From: Lineus longissimus
Lineage: Eukaryota > Nemertea > Pilidiophora > Heteronemertea > Lineidae
Reading direction: 5' to 3'
DNA length: 64,000 bases
Assembly: GCF_910592395.1 (NCBI RefSeq)
Contig: NC_088319.1
Location: 17,858,001-17,922,000 of the forward strand
In this document: positions 41,301 through 50,300 of the stretch, one piece after another
Position numbering within the stretch: position 1 is the stretch's first letter
Layout: every line of letters begins with the position of its first letter
Notes under the pieces: model-generated
What the model saw: the letters and a program-made list of their open reading frames with translations, nothing else
Told to the model about the DNA's origin: nothing
Databases searched by the model: none
Program-made: the position numbers and the translations under genes

Positions 41301-44300
41301 CTTGGCTAATTCAGTGCGGGGAGAAGACAAAGAACAATGCTCATCTTTGAACAAATAGTAATCTAGTATAACACAATACGGGAGCATTTCGTCTTTTCCT
41401 GACCAAAGAAGGCGAACCAACTTTGATTTCAAAAGATGTACCCATATCTATCATCCCATGTAATTGGCATATCCAACATGTCACTCACAGGTTCAAACAA
41501 TGGCTTCAACTGTTTGAGTGGGAACATGGAACATTGTTTGAAGATAATACCAACCTTACCAAACTTGTACTTTGACCTTACCTTTTTATCCTTTGGGACA
41601 AGTGTGGATCAGACATGACCCGACCCCTGCGCTCTCCGCTTTCCTCACTTGAGGCAGTTGCAGTCAGTTCTAGAACACGGGTGGATGGAGAAAGGCTGAT
41701 TAATCGCCTTCGATGCTCTCCCTCCCTCGTCACCAGACTCTGGATCTGTACAAGACAAAGCACCAAGATCATGAAACAGCAAGACACTCTTGGTGTCTAA
41801 TAGCACCAAGATCATGAAATACCAAGACACTCTTGGTGTCTAATAGCACCAAGATCATGAAATACCAAGACACTCTTGGTGTCTAATAGCACCAAGATCA
41901 TGAAACACCAAGACACTCTTGGTGTCTAATAGCACCAAGATCATGAAATACCAAGACACTCTTGGTGTCTAATAGCACCAAGATCATGAAACAGCAAGAC
42001 ACTCTTGGTGTCTAATAGCACCAAGATCATGAAACACCAAGACACTCTTGGTGTCTAATAGCACCAAGATCATGAAACACCAAGACACTCTTGGTGTCTA
42101 ATAGCACCAAGATCATGAAACAGCAAGACACTCTTGGTGTCTAATAGCACCAAGATCATGAAATACCAAGACACTCTTGGTGTCTAATAGCACCAAGATC
42201 ATGAAATACCAAGACACTCTTGGTGTCTAATAGCACCAAGATCATGAAACAGCAAGACACTCTTGGTGTCTAATAGCACCAAGATCATGAAACACCAAGA
42301 CACTCTTGGTGTCTAATAGCACCAAGATCATGAAACACCAAGACACTCTTGGTGTCTAATAGCACCAAGATCATGAAACACCAAGACACTCTTGGTGTCT
42401 AATAGCACCAAGATCATGAAATACCAAGACACTCTTGGTGTCTAATAGCACCAAGATCATGAAACACCAAGACACTCTTGGTGTCTAATAGCACCAAGAT
42501 CATGAAACACCAAGACACTCTTGGTGTCTAATAGCACCAACATCATGAAACACCAAGACACTCTTGGTGTCTAATAGCACCAAGATCATGAAACACCAAG
42601 ACACTCTTGGTGTCTAATAGCACCAAGATCATGAAACACCAAGACACTCTTGGTGTCTAATAGCACCAAGATCATGAAACACCAAGACACTCTTGGTGTC
42701 TAATAGCACCAAGATCATGAAACACCAAGACACTCTTGGTGTCTAATAGCACCAAGATCATGAAACACCAAGACACTCTTGGTGTCTAATAGCACCAAGA
42801 TCATGAAACACCAAGACACTCTTGGTGTCTAATAGCATAACAACAACCTCCTTCTACTGTTTATAAAAGGTTTGGGACTGATGATATTGGTGATGATATA
42901 AAACAATAATGTGCAACAGTGATTCGTTTCAAAGATTTACAGTCAATTTGAAAGAAAAACACACTCTTCTAATAATGGATTCAGACGGATGGCAGAGGCA
43001 ACAGTCAGAAAAACCTGCCCAATAGTTCTGGAATATGACATGGAGAAACTCAACCTGACACGAAGTCAACCTCCCAGGGTTGGGGCTTACTACAGCCTAC
43101 ATGCGACTCTTACTTTGTGGCTCATGATTAATATGGATAGCAGAGGTGTCATGTCACAAGAAGAGAAAAAGGCCGTTTATCATTACGCAGATTTTACCCA
43201 TATCTGTAAGACCTGATGCTTAAAAAATGGCAAGTTCATCCGTGAAATCTAAACCGATATTATCTGATATTAACAATGCACAAAAGGGAGTCGGATCATA
43301 GCAAAGCTTTATATGAAAATACCTATAAAGTATGATTCTATTCATGTCACATATTTCAATGATATCAGTCAGGAAAAGCCAGCGTCAAAGGAAATGCTTA
43401 TATAAACTGATAAAAAGTATGTATTCCATAGAAGTTCAAGCAGTTTTTGCCTGTAAATAGCATCCACTTTATTATGGGCAAACTATGTCAAACTATTTTC
43501 AAAATTCTAAAAGTTGGTCTCCATTGAAGTATTTTTAAAATTCCAGAAGTTGGTCTCCATCGAAAATCTTGGAAACGTTACCCTGCTTTCAATTGTCCAG
43601 GTCTATGGACTGTTTACATGACCGGACCAAGAACATAATCAAGTTTCCCTCTCATCATGCCAAAGAGCTGAACAACTTTATACAACCATAGCCATAGTCC
43701 TACATCAACCAGATCATATCTGTAAGAAGATTTGGTTTTTATGGCTGAACACTAGGCCTCACTTTACGACATATTTTGACCAGCATATTTCTGACTGCCT
43801 AAATCAGCTTTATGCCCGACTTATCTGGCAAAGAAGAGTAAATCCATTTTTCCAATCCACTATCTATGCCATACAACATCATAGAATAATCTTGCTTTGA
43901 GTTTTTCATTCAGACATGTCTAGGACCAGGAAATGTAAAATGTGTCTGTTTTATCATTTTGACCCAAAACTTCTCATCTTCCTAACAGTCTGACCCTCTC
44001 AGATTTCCAACAAGCCAATCTTTAAAAACAAGTCTGAGCCCATTTTACCGACACTAAAAATAACGGTTACATCCTCTGTGAGGTTTATCTGTACTAAAGT
44101 CCAGGTTTATTTTTCTGACCACATCAAATACCTAAGTATATCCAATCCTATAGTTACTTAAGAGCTTCTGATGACACTGCCCCTAATGTCTTACATTTCC
44201 AACATGTTTTCGACTTATCTCAATAATTCTGATTCCATTTTTCCAAACCAAACAAATAAACAATATGTTCTCAGACTTTTTCATTTGGAGATGTCTGGTG

Positions 44301-47300
44301 CCTGGTGCAAAAGGCTGTTTGTTTTCTAAATAGGCCTAAAGCATTTGGTAGAAGATTACCCTGTATTTAATGTTATGATCCAAACGTCCACGACCAAGTC
44401 GCTTGATATTGTCCGCCTTATGACTCTTTTCCAAAGTCACCACAGGAAATGCATTGTGGGAAGTTGTGCGTAACATCTGGATAATTGAGCCGACGCGACT
44501 GTGAGGGTACATGTACATGATGTCTGTGTCCATGATGTCTTTGGCTCGTAATCTGAAGTGATTAAAAGTGCTGACTGAGATCACAGAAAACACAAGACAC
44601 TGGCCACAACAGGAAGCCTGATAAAGTGCTCTTTCATCATATTCAATCCACGGGTCGTGTTCCAGAATGTCAATGGCATTCATACAATAACCAGCCCACA
44701 GCAAACATAACCTGCCCAGAACGAACTTTCTGAAACCAAAGTCGATAAAACTTTGTCCAATTTGATGGACATGTGTAAGAGGTGATACCTATATCTGGTG
44801 GCAGAGGCCAGAAGAACAAGCACGGCTCACATTCACCGATAGAATATACTTCAAAGTGGCTCTCCCTATATGCAGTGTTTGGCACAGGCATCAGATGGCA
44901 GAGTCTCCGTGTCAAAAGAGTGAACAGCAGATAACTTTGGTTACTCGACCTCGGAGTTTTTTTGTGACTACGACACAGCTTGAAGCAATAAAAAAGCTTT
45001 TCGCAGCGTGCTTGAAGCTAAATCCTTAGTTGGGTGGAAGCAGGCTCCTAAGACACCCTTCAGCTTGTTATGTATGTCATAAATAACCTTCCTCGTATCC
45101 TCAATAATACTACACTTACTTGTGAACACCAAATGGCGGCTCCCAGCCGAGGAGAGGGACACCCTTCAGCTCAATGTGTATGTCATAAATACCCTCATTG
45201 AAAAAGTCTCCCACCCATTTGGCAACCTGAAACAGTAGCTCAAATCTATCACCCAATCAACCAAGTGCTCAGTTAACTTAACAACAAACAATCTTGAATA
45301 CAACAAGTAATCTCATTTATATTGGAAAGAGTATGTTAACCAACATAACGCAAAGAACACCCTGGGATATCGCCATAAACTAACACGCAATATGGAAAGA
45401 AGAGTCGACGATTGAAGTCCTTCGACACTGTTACTTTGGTTAGGAACTTACATAGTGTAGGTGGGCTTTGAGTTATCAATAACTCTGGTTTGTTGATACT
45501 TTGGAACCTGGCCAAGTTCCTCCTGGCAAACCTAATATAGATATATCTGACAGAATGTGCTAGTATCCATTTCCAACTTACAACGAAAGAATTTATTGCT
45601 TTTGTTTCCTGTTTCAAGGAATGATCATGTGCCAACTTGGTTTGTTCTAAGACAGGTCTCTGTCATCCAAAACTGGATGTCGTTTATCAATATACAAAAG
45701 CTTCAGAGTGAGGTCATGTGACATGTAATAGTATGAGACTTATTTTTCACACAAAAGACCCCGAGACCATAATCAAACACAAAATGGCCATAAACGACAA
45801 ACAAGGTGATTGACGTAAAAAGTGACGACGATACCTGTGTCATGATGTTGGCAGGGCCAACGTTTCTGCATAATACATTGAGTTTATTACAACATCGATG
45901 AGCTCATCAATCAGGGTGTCATTTCATCCATCTCATTTTGACTACTAGCTTCGACATTCAGTATCTTGTTGAACACTTGACAAGTAAAGTGATTTGCTCA
46001 AGAGGACAAATCACCCATTTCAGAATGAGACTACTCACCAGAAGAACAATCATGAGCGGAAGGCCAAGTGAGATCTCATTGGTCGCCTCGATTAATATCA
46101 CATTGAGGCTAATCGTCATCCGCACGATGCCGCCAAGAAAAGCCGCTGCACCTATCAAGGCGAAAGTCCCCGAGGAGCCATGTTGGTAACCAAGAAACCT
46201 GGAAATGATAAACAAAACATAGATGTTCTTCTTCAATGTGAGTGTTCGTGATGGTACCGTGCCAAGATGACCTGAGGAGCGACTCTCTCCTTGGATGGGG
46301 TCTTCCTCACCTGGTGGCATGATCTTATTCCTGAACCACAGAACCAAATGAAGATGATTGCAGCTGAGATAACAGTGCCTGTGAATGTCATCACCCAGTA
46401 GACATATCTTGAATTGAATTCATACTCACTCATACAAGATGGTTGACACGAATCGCCCATATGAGGCACCGCAGAGCAAGGCAGGAACAAATAGACCACT
46501 TGGGACACCGCACCCGTACGTCCAACAGGCCAGGAAGAAGAAGCAGATGAAGAAGATTGCCAACGATGGAAGACTGAAGTTGCCTGAAATATCAATGATT
46601 CCTCTGTGCAGACAAGTCAAATGTAAGACTCCATGAGACTTTTTCAAAAGAGCAGGGAGAGAAATCTTTCTGAAGCTACTGTCCACTTAGATGGGATCCT
46701 TTGCATGTCCTGCTATTGGCACCAAAGACGTTATTTATCTCTGTTAAAGCAGACATGGTTTTCGAACAACCCAGCGCATGCCTGATTACTTGACCAATAT
46801 TAAGGAATTGTTAAGACCTCATTGCTTACCCTCTAAATGAAAGAGTTGCTTGATGGCAGCCTCGGACGGATTGAAGAATAGCGTGGCCATGTCATTGTAC
46901 TCGCCTTTATCACAGAAGTAAGTACGTACCGTGGCATTGGCTTGGTGCTAGAGATATGAGAGAGATACTATAGGGACAATCCCATGTGAACAAGTACATG
47001 TAGGTACACACACAGGTTAAGGATGATGGGTCAGGCTGCCACTAAGGGTCATCAAGCTACTGTGGCATTAGCTGGATGCTGCAGAGAAGGAAGAGTCAAG
47101 ATTACTCAAAGGACTGCTGAGGTATAATAATCTGCCATCTAACTAAACCCATCATTCACAAATGAGTGTGATTCCATACGTTTGCTACAGTGCAACCAAT
47201 ACCTTCTTACCTCAGCTAACTTCTTGCACTGTCCCAGGCACATGGCAGCCATGAATGCTACTGTGGTTGTCGTGGCAGCTATCAAAATGGCTTCAAGGAT

Positions 47301-50300
47301 ACTGAAAAACAATCCAAAGGAGTCTTAACATTGTTGTTCCAATGTCTTGGCTGATATCAGTTTTTCACCTCTTTCCATCATGCACAATTTACTGGTTGGA
47401 AGATTCTACAATGATTGCAATAAGCACAAGCACCTACAACGCATCCCTGTGCATGAGATATCTTAGCGGTGCTGCCTGGTTCATTTTGAGCGAGAAAAAA
47501 AAAGTGAAAATTTTCAAAGTCTAAAAATAACATATTGGGTTTGATCTGTACAATCTCACTTGAAAACTTTTGGTTTCCTTGTAACATATTTGAGACGATA
47601 GACAGTAAGTAGTTTGTTGATCTGATTGAAGAGGGCACCAAGCAGTCCTCCGATGATGCCCATGAGCAGGAATATGAGCAGGTCCCATCCACTCCAGAGA
47701 CGGCAGTTTGGTTGGTCTTCAGGACACTGGATCAAAGAAGAAGAACTTAGGCTATAGCCCTTTGTCCTGAAGTGATTCTAGCCCGGGCACGGGACAGGTT
47801 CCATGATAATAGGGGTGTCTATCATGAACAGTTACTGTTTACTAACATTTAGAAAACTACCGTGATAAACAAAAGCAGCATGATGGAGGTTGCACGAGGG
47901 AGCAGAATACAGAGCTGCCAACTATTAGCAAGGTATGGTACTGATCACATGCTCATCTGCAACAGTTCTTTTGGTCTAGGTTATTTAGCTTATTCTTCAT
48001 CCCTGTAAGTACTTACACTAAAAACTCCAAAGTTAATGAGACCAGGTAGATAGAAGTAGCCCCACTGTTCTTTGCCATCTATTTTTGACATCCCGGAGAG
48101 GAAGAAATTCAGTGAGAAGGAAGCAGACATTGAGCAGAAAAACTGGAAAGAACATGAGTATGAATTGTCAACTTGTTTTCCACTGCTTGCAGAACAAGAC
48201 CAATGATGTTAGACAACACCCCAAATCTTAAGACCTTCATCTTGGTATCAAGAATTCCAGATACATAGTTATCACAAACCTACATGTTACTCCAAGCTCG
48301 GGCAATCTTACCGTTCGCCATGTTAACTTCTGATTCCAGAAAGATGATCCTTCCTCCAGACTGAACAGAACACCACCTATGGGAGCACCAAATGCAGCTG
48401 TAAGGAGACGAAACCTTTCTCAGCTACGACATCTAGGAACAATATCAGAAACAGTCATCAACATAAGATTGGTTAATAATTTCCTCCAAACTAAGTTCTA
48501 GTGAAGCTTTAAGCCTCCCTGCCTCGAGTGATTACTATTAACAAACCATACCTGCCACACCAGCAGCAGCTCCTCCAGAGACGAAGTCACGTTTGTCTCG
48601 ATCACTACGAAACACGGCATATTTAAAATCAACTTTTTGACATGAAATACTTTGGAACTGTGGTAAACCAGCTCCTACTACAGCACCACTATGGATCATT
48701 GGACCTTCCTTCCCAACAAATAAACCTGAAGAAGAAAGAAACTCTGGCTGTAATAAAGACGAAGGGGAACTGTGGTAAACCAGCTCCTACTACAGCACCA
48801 CTATGGATCATTGGACCTTCCTTCCCAACAAATAAACCTGAAGAAGAAAGAAACTCTGGCTGTAATAAAGACGAAGGGGAACTGTGGTAAACCAGCTCCT
48901 ACTACAGCACCACTATGGATCATTGGACCTTCCTTCCCAACAAATAAACCTGAAGAAGAAAGAAACTCTGGCTGTAATAAAGACAAAGGGGAACGAATTG
49001 AATCAACTGTAGCTGATTATAAAGATGGCTAGGACATGTAGCTGACATTGCATATCATTATAGTTTCCAGCATATAGAGTCTTTGATTCAGCCTGATAGA
49101 CTTTACTGAAAAGCGAGTAATTCTATTCGAGAATGAGGACTGTCAGCTTAATCACTTTCTCCAAGACAATGTAACTTACCTCCCGACACACTGAACAGGA
49201 CTCCCACAGCCTTACAGACAAGGGTCTTCAGCCGCACCACCATTGGCACCTTCACACCGTTGAGGTAGCACTTGACCTCTGGTATGCCAGAGCCTCCAGC
49301 ATTTGGCTGAAACATTTAAACATCCTGATTGAGAGAGAGTCAAGACACATGGGTAGAATTACTTATCTGTTGCATAGCCTACCATGTCACTCGGGTATAC
49401 ACACTCCATCTGACCAGATACATGTAGGATGAGAGACGCATAGCCAGGCCACCTAACCTGAAATCTTCCCAAAGATATCCATTTGAAGTCGACCAATGAT
49501 GAGGCTCCTCATTCTTAAAGATACATCAACGCAACAATTATGACAAGACATCTGGATAATTCTCTCAACATTATAACGGTCAACTCAGTGTGTTTTTTCC
49601 TGCTGTCCCTACATAGCGATTATTTGAAGAGTTGCGGTATTCTATTTCATTGTTTCTGGCACCTCTTCGTATCGCTACTTGTGCAGGAATCGCACAGGTG
49701 CAGTTAGGTTAAACATACTTCTATGGCAACAAATATTGCAGATATGGCAACAAATATCACGTTGAAGGCCAACAGCAGCAAGAGAGAGAGCACCAGACAA
49801 CCATCCTTGGAACACTGCTGGATACTTTCATCAACGGTGGAGAACTTCCATTCAGTCAGCAGCTTCACGATGGAATCTATAAATAACGCCACCTGAAGTG
49901 AAAGAAATTGAAGAGCAAGTTTCATCATTCTGTTCATCACTCAGCCTCATTACTCAATTGTCAAGGACTGATGGTGCCAAAGCTCTTAACCACAGCCACT
50001 GGAGCGCTGCAGATGTCATTTGGTTTTGATAAGCATGTTCCACAGGGTGATCAACAGGGGCCGTTGCCATTCAAAGACTATCTAGCGACAGCAGCATCCC
50101 TAGGGCAGTGGTTGGTTTTCTATCTGAGAAAGAAACTTTCCCGAACAGTTCAGACCAGGCCTAACAGACCAACCATTAGGAAGCTCAAGCAAGATGGTAC
50201 ATGACGTCTGTTGATAAACTTATGATGGTCAAACAGGACTTGACCTTCAAGGTTAACAATGATTATGATTAAGACGATGATGATACCATCAAAGTGTCTT

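Noticed and set aside
45790-45880. Extra CLCN6 exon between exons 14 and 15
   Set aside because: AG and GT can be found on the minus strand, but exons 14 and 15 already join in phase with no missing conserved residues.
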